Position numbers and translations under genes: made by a program. The notes under the pieces were generated by a model, which saw only the letters and a list, made by a program, of their open reading frames with translations, had not been told where the DNA came from and did no database searches. DNA of 64,000 nt from assembly GCF_010730355.1 (NCBI RefSeq), contig NZ_AP022576.1, forward strand, positions 2,852,001-2,916,000, written 5' to 3'. Origin of the DNA: Mycobacterium florentinum. GTDB lineage: Bacteria > Actinomycetota > Actinomycetes > Mycobacteriales > Mycobacteriaceae. This document shows, in pieces, positions 18,403 through 27,258 of the stretch. Numbering within the stretch: position 1 is the stretch's first letter; the number at the start of each line of letters is the position of its first letter.

Positions 18403-20571
18403 ATGGCAGTCCGGCAGGAAACCGCGACCAGCCCGCCCTCACCAGCGGGCGATAGCCCCACCCGACAAATAGAGCGACGAGGATTCCGCCCCGACATCGA
18501 AGGCCTGCGGGCGGTCGCGGTCGTCGCCGTCGTGCTGTACCACGCGGGCATCCCCGGCACCGCCGGCGGCTTCATCGGCGTCGACGTCTTCTTCGTCATC
18601 TCCGGCTTCCTGATCAGCGGCCTGCTCTGGCGCGAGGTCAGCATCACGAAAAACGTTGCGCTGGGCCGCTTTTACGGAGCACGGGCCCGCCGTTTGCTGC
18701 CGGCCGCGGCCACCGTCGCCGTCGTGACCGCCATCGCGTCCGCCCTCGTGCTGCCGCCGTTGCAGGCCCGCAGCGTGTTCCTCGACGGCATCGCCAGCGC
18801 GCTGTACGTCGGCAACTACCGGTTCGCCCACCAGGGCACCGAGTACCTGAACGCCGAGGCACCCTCGCCGTTTCAGCACTACTGGTCCCTCGGCGTCGAG
18901 GAGCAGTTCTATCTGGTGTGGCCGGTGCTGATCATCGGCACCGCCTGGCTGGCCGGACGCCTGCGGCGCGACGCCGTGGCCAAGGCGGCGCCGTACGCGC
19001 TGGTGCTGACCTTGGTCGCCGCGGCCTCGTTGGCGGCGGCCGTGCTGTGGACGCGCAGCTCGCCGCCGTGGGCGTTCTTCTCGCTGCCGACCCGCGCCTG
19101 GGAGCTGGCCGTCGGCGGGCTGGTCGCGCTGTCGATCGAGCAGTGGCGCCGGCTGCCGCCGTTGCCCGCGGCGATCGTCGGCTGGGGCGGGCTGGTGCTG
19201 ATCCTGCTGACCTGTACGCAGCTGGGCCCCGCCACGCCCTACCCCGGCACCGCCGCGCTGCTGCCGGTGCTGGGCACCGCGCTGGTGATCGGCGGCGGCT
19301 GCGTCACTCGCAGCCTGGGGGTGGGTCGCCTGCTGTGCCGGCCGGCTATGCGCGCGATCGGGCGGGTGTCCTACTCCTGGTACCTGTGGCATTGGCCGGT
19401 GTTGTTGCTGCTGCCCCGGCTGCTGGGTGACCCCTCCGGCCTGCCGGCTCGACTGGCCGCGACCGCGGTGTCCGCGGGGCTCGCGGTGATCACCTTCCAT
19501 CTGGTGGAGAACCCCGGCCGGTTCGCGGCCGCCCTGCGCCGGTCGGCCAAGACCAGCCTGGCCGTCGCCGGGATCGCCACTGCGGTCACCGCATCCGCAT
19601 GCGTGCTGTTGCTGACGGTGATACCGGTTCCGGTCGGTCACGGCCCGGCCGCGGCGAAGGCCAGCTTCATGGCGCTGCCCTCCGCCGCCCCCAACGCCGG
19701 TCCGCAGCAGGCGGTCGTCCAGCAGGCTCTGGCCCAGGTGCGTGACGCCGTCGCGGCGGCCGCCGGCCTGCGGGCGGTCCCGTCGAATCTGGACCCGCCA
19801 CTGGCCCAGGCGCCGGCCGACAAGGCCGCGGTCTTCGTCAACGGCTGCGTGCGATCCTGGCGCGACATCGGGCAAAGCGAGTGCGCGGCAGGCGACATCG
19901 GCTCGCCGACGATGGTCGCGCTGATCGGCGACTCGCACGCGGCGATGTGGAACCCGGCCTTCCAGCAGGTTGCCGAGCAGCGGCACTGGCGGCTGGAGAC
20001 GATGGCCAAGGTGACCTGCCCGATCCAGGATCTCCCCATCGACAGTCCGTATCTGGGCCGCGAGTACACCGAATGCGAACAATGGCGCACCCAGGTGATG
20101 GCGCGGGTGGCGGCCGAGCACCCGCGTCTGGTCGTGCTGGATATGAGCCGGCGCTACGGCGGCGACTTCGGATTTGTGTCCTACGACCCGGCGTGGATCG
20201 AGACCCTGGGTCGCACCGTCGCGGCGCTGCGTCGCAGCGGGGCGACCGTCCTGGTCCTCGGCCCCGCCCCGGACCCGCAATCCCCGGTGCCCACCTGCCT
20301 ATCCGGACACCTCGACGACGCCACCGCCTGCGCGCCAAGCCGTTCGGTCGCGGTCAACGATGGCGGTATCTCCGCGGAGCGGGCCGCGACCACCGGCAAC
20401 GGCGGTCACTACGCCGATCTCACCGACCTGTTCTGCACACCCGAGCGCTGCCCGATGATCGTCGGTAACACCTTGGTGTTCCGCGACGACAACCACGTCA
20501 CAACCGAATATGCACAGTTGTTGGCACCGGTGATGGGCGCACTCGCAGACGGAGCCATAACGGACGGATGA
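18403..20571 (+). CDS. AT3-SGNH envelope acyltransferase (OafA/YrhL type)
   Basis: The 722-residue protein has two domains. Residues about 28-375 form an acyltransferase-3 membrane domain with RPDIEGLRAVAVVAVVLYHA, GFIGVDVFFVISGFLI and HYWSLGVEEQFYLVWP. A C-terminal exported SGNH domain follows, with LIGDSHAAMW (Ser511) and a catalytic Asp/His block FRDDNHVTTEYA. Such proteins move acetyl or other acyl groups from cytoplasmic donors to surface sugars or lipids. The substrate is unknown. It lies directly after the esterase gene and upstream of a 38-residue peptide gene. Full-length OafA-type proteins exist elsewhere in mycobacteria, but this fusion is not in the corresponding H37Rv interval as I remember it. 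Confidence 0.9.
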   Translation: MAVRQETATSPPSPAGDSPTRQIERRGFRPDIEGLRAVAVVAVVLYHAGIPGTAGGFIGVDVFFVISGFLISGLLWREVSITKNVALGRFYGARARRLLPAAATVAVVTAIASALVLPPLQARSVFLDGIASALYVGNYRFAHQGTEYLNAEAPSPFQHYWSLGVEEQFYLVWPVLIIGTAWLAGRLRRDAVAKAAPYALVLTLVAAASLAAAVLWTRSSPPWAFFSLPTRAWELAVGGLVALSIEQWRRLPPLPAAIVGWGGLVLILLTCTQLGPATPYPGTAALLPVLGTALVIGGGCVTRSLGVGRLLCRPAMRAIGRVSYSWYLWHWPVLLLLPRLLGDPSGLPARLAATAVSAGLAVITFHLVENPGRFAAALRRSAKTSLAVAGIATAVTASACVLLLTVIPVPVGHGPAAAKASFMALPSAAPNAGPQQAVVQQALAQVRDAVAAAAGLRAVPSNLDPPLAQAPADKAAVFVNGCVRSWRDIGQSECAAGDIGSPTMVALIGDSHAAMWNPAFQQVAEQRHWRLETMAKVTCPIQDLPIDSPYLGREYTECEQWRTQVMARVAAEHPRLVVLDMSRRYGGDFGFVSYDPAWIETLGRTVAALRRSGATVLVLGPAPDPQSPVPTCLSGHLDDATACAPSRSVAVNDGGISAERAATTGNGGHYADLTDLFCTPERCPMIVGNTLVFRDDNHVTTEYAQLLAPVMGALADGAITDG

Positions 20572-20651
20572 CGTTGCGATGACTTTCTTTGCGAATGAAC
20601 CCCGCCACCAAACCGAACGTGTTACGAATGAAAGGGTTTTGGAGGTTTGAA

Positions 20652-20768
20652 ATGTCCCCGCTGTTGTTGGTCTGCATCGCGGCTGCTACGCCAGTCGTCG
20701 GGATTGGCGTGATGCAGCTACAAGCACGCCTCGAGCAGTGGGACTACGAGCGGCACGCAGAAGACTAG
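20652..20768 (+). CDS. 38-residue single-helix membrane peptide
   Basis: A good ribosome-binding site (GGAGG at 20641-20645) sits seven bases before an ATG opening MSPLLLVCIAAATPVVGIGV. This is one hydrophobic helix, and a charged cytoplasmic tail QARLEQWDYERHAED follows. The design, ribosome site and codon use support a real short gene. I recall similar peptides in other mycobacteria but know no function. It lies 80 bases after the acyltransferase and ends in front of a stem-loop. Confidence 0.65.
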   Translation: MSPLLLVCIAAATPVVGIGVMQLQARLEQWDYERHAED

Positions 20769-20797
20769 GCGCCCGATTGGCGTGTAAAGCCTTGCGC

Positions 20798-20824
20798 GGC
20801 TGGCACTTTGACGCGGAGCCAGCC
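20798..20824. terminator. Stem-loop between convergent genes
   Basis: GGCTGGC (20798-20804) and GCCAGCC (20818-20824) are perfect reverse complements around a 13-base loop. It lies between the 38-residue peptide gene and the convergent SGNH hydrolase. No T-tract follows, as is common for mycobacterial terminators. Confidence 0.4.
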
Positions 20825-20846
20825 CGCAGAAACTCTGAGTGCTTCG

Positions 20847-21542
20847 CTACCTGAATAGTTGCGTGCGAATCAGCGGCGCAATCTTGTCCGCCATGTACCG
20901 ATGCCCGGCGTCGTTGGGGTGCACGCCATCTGGGCCAATCAGGTCCGGCCTGTCGACGAACCAGTGCGCGCCGATCGGGTCGACGAATGCCGCGCCCGCG
21001 GCCCGCGCCTCGGAGTTGAGCACGTCGCGAATCTGCAGGATGTCCGGCGGCACATCGGCGGTCGGCCACGGCGGCCCGATCACCAGGAATCTCGCCGACG
21101 GTGCCAGGATGCGCGCGACTTCGAAGGTGTCGCGAGCCCGGCCGGCCAGCATGCCGGGATCGGAGCCCTGGTCGTTGCGGGAGCCGAAGAACACCACCAG
21201 CACGTCGTCGTTCTTGACCGACCTGACAGTCAGATCCTCAAAGATGCTCCCGTGGTCGCCGGGCACGACATAGCCGGCTCTGCCCTCGGCCGCCACATCG
21301 GCGTCGATCTGCAGCCCACGTTTGGTGAGCGTCTGCCAGGTCAGGGCGGTCCACGCTTTCGGGCCCAGGCCGCCCTCGTCCGTGCCGGTCGTATAGGAGT
21401 CGCCGACTACCGCGATATGGGTCAGCCGACCATCCAGCGTCGTTACCCGATAACCAGGGTCGTGCGCCGGGTGTGCCAAGACGTCACAGAGCAGGCCGAC
21501 AAGCAGCCCGAGGTTAACGACGAACCCGGTCAGACGACTCAC
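20847..21542 (-). CDS. Exported SGNH/GDSL hydrolase
   Basis: The 231-residue protein starts at a GTG preceded by GGGGGGGAGG. It has an N-terminal hydrophobic segment (FVVNLGLLVGLLCDVLA, signal or anchor). The SGNH serine is in VVGDSYTTG, the block-III Asn is in FFGSRNDQG, and the catalytic Asp/His pair is GPDGVHPNDAGH. It should hydrolyse an ester or acyl-sugar bond outside the cytoplasm. Length and start match Rv0518. It faces the AT3-SGNH gene and is followed on the same strand upstream by a broken acyltransferase, so this island may add and remove acyl groups on one envelope glycan; that is inference. Confidence 0.85.
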   Translation of the reverse strand: MSRLTGFVVNLGLLVGLLCDVLAHPAHDPGYRVTTLDGRLTHIAVVGDSYTTGTDEGGLGPKAWTALTWQTLTKRGLQIDADVAAEGRAGYVVPGDHGSIFEDLTVRSVKNDDVLVVFFGSRNDQGSDPGMLAGRARDTFEVARILAPSARFLVIGPPWPTADVPPDILQIRDVLNSEARAAGAAFVDPIGAHWFVDRPDLIGPDGVHPNDAGHRYMADKIAPLIRTQLFR

Positions 21543-21758
21543 TGCTACCTCCCCCCCGCACACGGCATGGCCTTTGTACTGCACTCAACCAACGGAAATC
21601 GTACGAATAACCGACCCGAACGGCCCGCCAACGCGCTGTTGCGCATGTGTGATCCAGGGCCGAGTCGATCAGCATGCCCCAAGCTACCAGTGCGGCGCGG
21701 CTACCACTGCCGAATCCAGATCCGAGAGCTTTTGGGACGCAGCATGATTCGCGGGCAT

Positions 21759-23005
21759 TCAGGACGCCGTGCGCTCGGTGACCGGTTCCAGTCCGCCGTC
21801 GATCTGGCGGACCTTGGCCGGGGCCGGCTCGCTGGGCTCCGTTCGCTGGGCCGCGGGACGGACGTCGACCATCCTGCGCATCCAGCGCCGCGCGGGCTCC
21901 TCGACGACGTGATAGAGCAGGCTCGAAAGCGCCAGCGCGATCGCGAACAGGCCCAGCACGTTCCATTTCCAGGGGGAATCGGATTCCCATGGCGTGAGCT
22001 TGAAGTTTTCGACCGCCCATCCCCAGGACGTGTGCACCAGCTCATGCACCATGTACAGGCAGAACGAGATCTGCCCGCCGTAGACCATCACCCGGGTGGA
22101 CAGCAGCCTGGGCAGGCTGCCCAGGCCGACCGCGAGCGTGATGACCAGGGGGACGAACAGCGCGTCGACCACGCCGCCGCTGTCGTTTTCCACGACTCCG
22201 CTGATCGGATGGGCGTTGAACCAGTACAGGACGCCCACCACGGCGGCCAGCAGCAGCACCGACAGGTATCCGGCAATGTGGCGACCACGATCGGTCAGCC
22301 GCAATCGGCGCACGGCGGCGCAGGCCAGCGCCCCGCCGTGAACTGTGTCACGATCCGCGGCAGCCAGCTCCACGGCGTGTAGAAGTGGCCGCTGGCCAGC
22401 AACATCACCACCGGCGGCAGCGAGGCCAGCACGGCCAGCCACATCAGCGTCCGGGCGCGGGTGGCCAGTTTCATCCGGAAAATGACCAGGGCGAGCACGC
22501 CGAACAGCAGGTAGGCGAGCCATTCCGCGCTGATCGACCAGGCCGGCCCGTCCCAGCTCGTCCCGTCGAAGAACGGCTCGAACCACAACTGCACGAGCAA
22601 GACCTGACGGATGTAGCTGATCGCGGTCAGATCACTCACCTCGGGTAGCGGCGTATGGCCGACGTGCAGCGACAGGATCACCAGCAGCGCCGCCAGGTGC
22701 ATGGTGACCAGGTAGACCGGCCACACCCGGGCCAGCCGCAGCCACAGGAAGTGCAGGGTCTCGCGCGTCGACCAGGACCGGCCCATCCGGTCGAGGTAGT
22801 TCCAGGTCAGCACGAACCCGCTGAGGATGAAGAACAGATCGACGCCTTGGGCGCCGCAGTTGAGCACCGGCGCCAGGTTCTCGCGGAAATCGGGCGAGAT
22901 GTCGCTGAGCATCGGCCGGAAATGGAACAGCACCACCCACACCGCGGCGACGATGCGAAGTCCCGTCAGGGCTTTGATCTCACCCTTGATCTCTGCGCTG
23001 CGCAC
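21759..23005 (-). pseudogene. AT3 acyltransferase interrupted by a -1 frameshift (Rv0517-like)
   Basis: From a GTG at 23005 the frame reads ALTGLRIVAAVWVVLFHFRP, QGVDLFFILSGFVLTW and DGPAWSISAEWLAYLLFG, a clear acyltransferase-3 domain. It then stops at 22295 soon after IVTQFTAG. The rest of the domain (ALACAAVRRLRLTDRG... VMVYGGQISFCLYMVHELVH ... SLLYHVVEEPARRWMRR) continues in the next frame to 21759. The switch falls at a run of four C on the plus strand (22331-22334): one extra base there would restore a single protein of about 415 residues. The C-terminal half keeps coding-quality sequence, so the event is recent or is a sequencing error. It corresponds to Rv0517, which is intact in H37Rv as I recall. 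Confidence 0.85.
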
Positions 23006-23311
23006 GACGCTCTTTCGGTCTGGACGTGGTAGTTTCGTTTGCCTTCTCACCCGGCTGACCAGGCATTTCGCCCTATCACAAGCCCCCCGACTCGCAACCG
23101 GTAGCCAGAGCAGCCTAGCAGCGCGGGAGCCCGGATTGCGTGACGGCGGCGGTGTGCCCGCCCGTGTACCTCCGCACGGCCTTGCCACGTCAGCTTTTTA
23201 GCAAACAGTTAGACGTAACTGTCGGTCTCCTTATCTTTGGCGGGCAACGTTGTACCTAGCTTCGGTCGGCGTTATGCCGGCCCTCGCACCACCACGGAAA
23301 TGGGGGCGTTC
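23006..23311. promoter_or_regulatory. 306-base divergent intergenic region with palindrome
   Basis: This gap separates the divergent starts of the broken acyltransferase and the STAS gene. It holds no convincing gene. The one clear structure is CAGTTA-GACG-TAACTG at 23206-23221, a perfect 6+6 inverted repeat about 90 bases upstream of the STAS start and suitable as an operator. The segment around it (agctttttagcaaac) is more AT-rich than its flanks. No sigma-factor hexamers stand out. Confidence 0.45.
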
Positions 23312-23746
23312 ATGGCGATCGCGATGACCACAGCGCGACAGGGCAGCCTCGACTGCGGTGGAGCCCAGGTTCGGGCGCACTGCCGCCACCTCGCCACGGT
23401 GGTGACCATCCGGGGAGAGATCGATGCCGTCAATGTCGATCGGGTCCGCGACTGCCTGCGCCGTTTCATGCTCGGCGACAATCCCCTGGTGCTCGACATC
23501 AGCGACCTGAGCCACGTCGCGGGCGCCGGCTTCGGGCTGCTGTACACCTTCGACGAGGACTGCCGCCGGGCCGGGGTGGAGTGGACGCTGGTCGCCGGCG
23601 CCGACGTGATCGAGCAGCTGGTCGCCGGTGACGGTGATTCGGTCTTCCCGACCGCCGCGTCGGTGCCCGAGGCGTTCGGCGACCTGGCCGACGCGGTCGT
23701 CCACCGCCGCCGGCTGGCGCTGCCGCTGATCAGGAAGACGGCGTAA
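23312..23746 (+). CDS. STAS-domain protein, anti-sigma-factor antagonist-like (Rv0516c-like)
   Basis: About 144 residues forming a single STAS domain: LATVVTIRGEIDAVNVDRV, LVLDISDLSHVAGAGFGLL and GVEWTLVAG follow the order of the SpoIIAA/RsbV fold. The serine that SpoIIAA-type proteins carry after DISDLS is followed here by HVAG, where the canonical phosphosite would be read as S/T. It corresponds to Rv0516c, reported to be controlled by PknD in the osmotic response. I chose the ATG at 23312 since GGGGG lies five bases before it; ATGs at 23300 and 23324 are alternatives, and the last gives a threonine at position 2. Its 3' end overlaps the convergent small membrane gene by 17 bases. Confidence 0.8.
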   Translation: MAIAMTTARQGSLDCGGAQVRAHCRHLATVVTIRGEIDAVNVDRVRDCLRRFMLGDNPLVLDISDLSHVAGAGFGLLYTFDEDCRRAGVEWTLVAGADVIEQLVAGDGDSVFPTAASVPEAFGDLADAVVHRRRLALPLIRKTA

Positions 23747-23990
23747 CGCCGCGTCGGGCGCGCCACAGCCGGGCAATCCCGATGACTGCCAGCACTCCGG
23801 CGATTATCGCCAACACCATGGCCAGCAGCAGCAGCTGAGGGTTGTAGACCAGTGCCGTGGTCGTCGGCTGGCCGTCCGTGATCGGCCCGACCTCCACGAT
23901 GTGACGGGCGTGCAACCAGCTCAGCGCGACGCCCACCAGCGCCGCGCAGGCCAGGACGAGTTCGGCCAGGGCCCGGTAACGGGCGATCAC
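23730..23990 (-). CDS. Small two-helix membrane protein (Rv0514-like)
   Basis: The 86-residue protein has two hydrophobic helices (about residues 9-26 and 51-74) joined by a polar loop, then a short basic tail RLWRARRGVTPSS. The function is unknown. It overlaps the stop of the upstream DUF3093 gene by four bases (ATGA), so it is the last gene of that operon. It corresponds in place to Rv0514. Confidence 0.8.
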   Translation of the reverse strand: MIARYRALAELVLACAALVGVALSWLHARHIVEVGPITDGQPTTTALVYNPQLLLLAMVLAIIAGVLAVIGIARLWRARRGVTPSS

Positions 23991-24538
23991 AGCTCGGATC
24001 CTGTGTCGTCGTTGTAATCGTTGTCGGTGCTCTCCGAGTGAGCCGGCTCCACCCGCTCCTGAACCAGCGGGGTCAGCGCATTCCGAAGATGACGATGGCG
24101 CTTCGCCCAGGCCTGGGCGGTACGGCCGCCGGTGAGTCGCAGACCGATGCCCGTGCGCCCGCGCGGCACGCCGAACAATTCACCGAGCGCCCGTGCCGAC
24201 TGCCACCTCGCCAGCTCCTTGTCGGAGACCGCCGGGTTGTCGGGCTCGGGATAGACCTTGATGATTTCGCGCACCAGGATCGTCTCGGTGCCCTGGCGCA
24301 ACGCGTCCTCGGTCAGTTCGACGGAAACGTGGATCCGCGCCGCCTTCACCTGCAGCGAGATGAACGCCGACACCATCACCAGAAAGATCGCCGGAACCAA
24401 CAGCGATATCGCTGCGCCACTCCACATTTCGATCAGGATCATCGACGCCGCCGCGGCGGGGCCGCTCAACACCCATAACCAGCTGGCACCGGGTTCATAG
24501 AACAATGGCTTGGGTTCGCTGTCCTTCGCTGCAGTCAT
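23987..24538 (-). CDS. DUF3093 membrane protein (Rv0513-like)
   Basis: The 183-residue protein has two adjacent hydrophobic segments near residues 20-63, then a soluble domain with VKAARIHVSVELTEDALRQG and GELFGVPRGRTGIGLRLTGG, and an acidic tail. This layout fits the actinobacterial DUF3093 family, of unknown function. It lies 40 bases after hemB on the same strand and probably ends the haem operon transcript with the following small membrane gene. Confidence 0.82.
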   Translation of the reverse strand: MTAAKDSEPKPLFYEPGASWLWVLSGPAAAASMILIEMWSGAAISLLVPAIFLVMVSAFISLQVKAARIHVSVELTEDALRQGTETILVREIIKVYPEPDNPAVSDKELARWQSARALGELFGVPRGRTGIGLRLTGGRTAQAWAKRHRHLRNALTPLVQERVEPAHSESTDNDYNDDTGSEL

Positions 24539-24578
24539 TGAAGCCTCATCCCCTGATTGTCTACCGCCGATACGGCCG

Positions 24579-25559
24579 CTAGGAAAGCCAACCCGCCGCC
24601 TCCGCGGCCCAATAGGTCAGCACGATATCGGCACCGGCGCGGCGGATGCTGATCAGCGATTCCAGCGCCGCGGCCCGCCCGTCGATCCAATTATTCTCTG
24701 CCGCAGCACAAATCATCGCGTACTCGCCGGACACCTGATAGGCGGCGACCGGCACCGGCGAGACATCCGCGGCGGCGGCCAACACGTCGAGGTAACCCAT
24801 CGCGGGCTTGACCATGATGATGTCGGCGCCCTCGTCGATATCCAATTCGATCTCGCGCACCGCCTCTCGGACGTTGCCGGGCTCCTGCTGGTAGGTGCGA
24901 CGATCGCCGGAGAGGCTGGAGCTCACCGCTTCGCGGAACGGGCCGTAGAACGCCGAAGCGAACTTGGCAGCGTAGGCCAGGATCACCACGTCGGTGTAGC
25001 CCGCGGCGTCCAGACCGTCGCGAATGGCGCCCACCTGCCCGTCCATCATCCCGCTCGGACCCACCACATGAGCACCCGACTCTGCCTGCGCCACAGCTAA
25101 TTTCACATATCTACCCAGCGTAGTGTCGTTGTCGACCCGACCCCGGGCGTCGAGCACGCCACAGTGACCGTGATCGGTGAACTCATCGAGGCAGGTGTCG
25201 GCCATCAGTACCGTGGCTTCACCGAGATCCTTGGCCAGGTCGCGAAGCGCGACATTGAGAATGCCGTCGGGATCGGTACCTGCCGAGCCGGTCGAGTCCT
25301 TGTCCTCGTCACGCGGCACACCGAACAGCATCAGTCCGCCCACTCCGGCGGCCACCGCGTCGGCGGCCGCGCGGCGCAGCGACTCGCGGGTGTGCTGCAC
25401 GACGTCGGGCATCGATGGGATCGGCCGCGGTTCGTCGATCCCGTCGGCGACGAACATCGGCAGTACCAAATGCCTTGGCTCCAAGGACGTTTGCGCCACC
25501 AAGCGACGCAACGCGGGGGTGGACCGGAGCCGACGCGGGCGCTGCCGCGGGAAGGACAC
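24579..25559 (-). CDS. hemB: Delta-aminolevulinic acid dehydratase (porphobilinogen synthase)
   Basis: The 326-residue TIM-barrel enzyme shows both active-site lysines, in AYAAKFASAFYGPFR and IIMVKPAMGYLD. It condenses two 5-aminolevulinates to porphobilinogen. The metal-site stretch reads ADTCLDEFTDHGHCG, which keeps two cysteines and one aspartate, between the Cys-rich zinc form and the Asp-rich magnesium form of the family. The GTG start at 25559 shares one base with the hemD stop (TAGTG), so the genes are translationally linked. It corresponds to Rv0512. Confidence 0.95.
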   Translation of the reverse strand: MSFPRQRPRRLRSTPALRRLVAQTSLEPRHLVLPMFVADGIDEPRPIPSMPDVVQHTRESLRRAAADAVAAGVGGLMLFGVPRDEDKDSTGSAGTDPDGILNVALRDLAKDLGEATVLMADTCLDEFTDHGHCGVLDARGRVDNDTTLGRYVKLAVAQAESGAHVVGPSGMMDGQVGAIRDGLDAAGYTDVVILAYAAKFASAFYGPFREAVSSSLSGDRRTYQQEPGNVREAVREIELDIDEGADIIMVKPAMGYLDVLAAAADVSPVPVAAYQVSGEYAMICAAAENNWIDGRAAALESLISIRRAGADIVLTYWAAEAAGWLS

Positions 25560-27226
25560 TAGCGCCTGCGACTCTTCTTGCGCGGCGGTGGCAGCGCGCC
25601 CTCGGCGCGCAACCGCGCGGCGTGTTCGGCCAGCGCGTCGACCAGCGGGCCAATGGCAGCGGTTTCGGGCTGCACATCCACCCGTAGGCCGAACTCGGCA
25701 GCGGTCTCGGCCGTCTTGGGGCCGATGCAGGCAATGATGGTGCGCGCGTGGGGTTTACCGGCGATGCCGACCAGGTTGCGCACCGTCGAGCTGGAGGTGA
25801 AGCACACCGCGTCGAAGCCGCCCGTCTTGATCATCTCGCGGGTGGTCGCCGGCGGCGGTGCCGCACGCACCGTCCGGTATGCGGTGACATCCTCGATCTC
25901 CCAACCACGTTCGCGCAGCCCTTCGGCCAGCGTCTCGGTGGCGATGTCGGCACGCGGCAGCAAGACCCGGTTCACCGGATCGAAAATGCTGTCGTAGGGC
26001 GGGAAGTCGTCCAGCAGGCCCAGCGAGGACTGCTCCCCGGCCGGCACCAGCTCCGGGCTGATCCCGAATGCCCGGACCCGGTCGGCCGTCGACTCACCGA
26101 CGCAGGCGATCTTCACGCCGGAGAACGCGCGGGCGTCGAGCCCGAACTCGCCGAACTTCTCCCACACCGCGCGGACGGCGTTGGTGGAGGTGAACACCAC
26201 CCACTGGAACCGGCCGTCGACCAATCCCTTGACGGCACGCTCCATCTGGGCGGGGCTGCGCGGCGGCTCGACGGCGATCGTCGGCACCTCGACCGGCAGC
26301 GCGCCGTACGACGTCAGCCGCTCGCTCATCTCGCCGGCCTGGTCCTTGGTGCGCGGCACCAGGACGGTCCAGCCGTACAGGGCGCGGCTTTCCCACCAGT
26401 TCAGCTTCGACCGGCTGTGCACCGTCTTGCCGATGGTCACCACCAGCGGTCCAGTCAGCGGGCCCGCGGGGTCGCCGGCGCCGGCCACGACGGCCGCATC
26501 GGTCAGCCCGTGCAGCGTGGTCTCGATCGAACGCTGCTGACAGGTGGTGCCCTGGGCGGTCACCACGCACGGAGTGGTCTCCGACAGCTCGTGCTCGATC
26601 AGGGTCCGGGCCGCGTCGGCCAGGTGCGTCGGGGTGGCCTGCAGGATCAGCGGTCCGGGAGCCGCCGCCAGCGCCTCCCAGTCCACGTCGCCGCGCACGT
26701 CGGCCACCGTGTGCGAGGAGCCCAGCGGCAGACCCGCATACGTGGGCACCGCGCTGGTCGCGGCCAGACCCGGCACGATCTCGACGTGCAGGTGAGTGCG
26801 CGCGACGGCGTTCACCTCGCTGATCACCGCGTCGAGCGTGAGCGGGTCACCGGACACCAGCCGCACCACGTCGACGCCCGTGCGGGCCTCGGCGGTCAGC
26901 GTCTTGGCCACCTCGGCGGGCTCACCCAGCGCCGGGCGGATGTCGGCGCCACCGGACAGCACCGTGGGCGCGGCCGGAGGCGGGTCCGCGTGGGGTGACC
27001 CATCGGTCGTCGCGGGCGGTGGTTCGGCAGGCGCCGGGCCCGAAACGGGCGGTAGGTCCTTGCCGATCAGCGCCAGCACCGGTTCGGGTACGTCGGGATC
27101 GGTGAATACCAGGGCCGCATTGGCCAGCACTGTGGCTGCCCGCGTGGTCAACAATCCCGGATCACCCGGGCCGGAACCCACGAACGTGATGCGGCCCGGT
27201 CTCGGCTTGCGCCCTCGCGTCGTCAT
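25559..27226 (-). CDS. hemD: Fused uroporphyrinogen-III methyltransferase-like / uroporphyrinogen-III synthase
   Basis: The 555-residue protein has two domains. Residues about 10-235 resemble SUMT/CobA methyltransferases, with VGSGPGDPGLLT and VRLVSGDPL visible; a Pro/Ala-rich stretch (near residues 58-95) interrupts it. Residues about 265-535 are HemD, with GWTVLVPRTKDQAGEMS, VFTSTNAVRAVWEK and FTSSSTVRNLVGI. HemD closes hydroxymethylbilane to uroporphyrinogen III; whether the methylase half is active for sirohaem is unclear from sequence. The ATG at 27226 follows hemC by 32 bases, and the end overlaps hemB by one base. It corresponds to Rv0511. The C-terminus is strongly basic (PPPRKKSRRR). 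Confidence 0.92.
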   Translation of the reverse strand: MTTRGRKPRPGRITFVGSGPGDPGLLTTRAATVLANAALVFTDPDVPEPVLALIGKDLPPVSGPAPAEPPPATTDGSPHADPPPAAPTVLSGGADIRPALGEPAEVAKTLTAEARTGVDVVRLVSGDPLTLDAVISEVNAVARTHLHVEIVPGLAATSAVPTYAGLPLGSSHTVADVRGDVDWEALAAAPGPLILQATPTHLADAARTLIEHELSETTPCVVTAQGTTCQQRSIETTLHGLTDAAVVAGAGDPAGPLTGPLVVTIGKTVHSRSKLNWWESRALYGWTVLVPRTKDQAGEMSERLTSYGALPVEVPTIAVEPPRSPAQMERAVKGLVDGRFQWVVFTSTNAVRAVWEKFGEFGLDARAFSGVKIACVGESTADRVRAFGISPELVPAGEQSSLGLLDDFPPYDSIFDPVNRVLLPRADIATETLAEGLRERGWEIEDVTAYRTVRAAPPPATTREMIKTGGFDAVCFTSSSTVRNLVGIAGKPHARTIIACIGPKTAETAAEFGLRVDVQPETAAIGPLVDALAEHAARLRAEGALPPPRKKSRRR

Positions 27227-27258
27227 TGTCGCTCCCAACACATCCCTTTTGACGTCAT

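Noticed and set aside
18439..20280. 613-codon open frame on the minus strand
   Set aside because: It lies wholly inside the AT3-SGNH gene; its sequence is Arg/Gln/His-rich and has no domain. It is a product of GC-rich codon structure.
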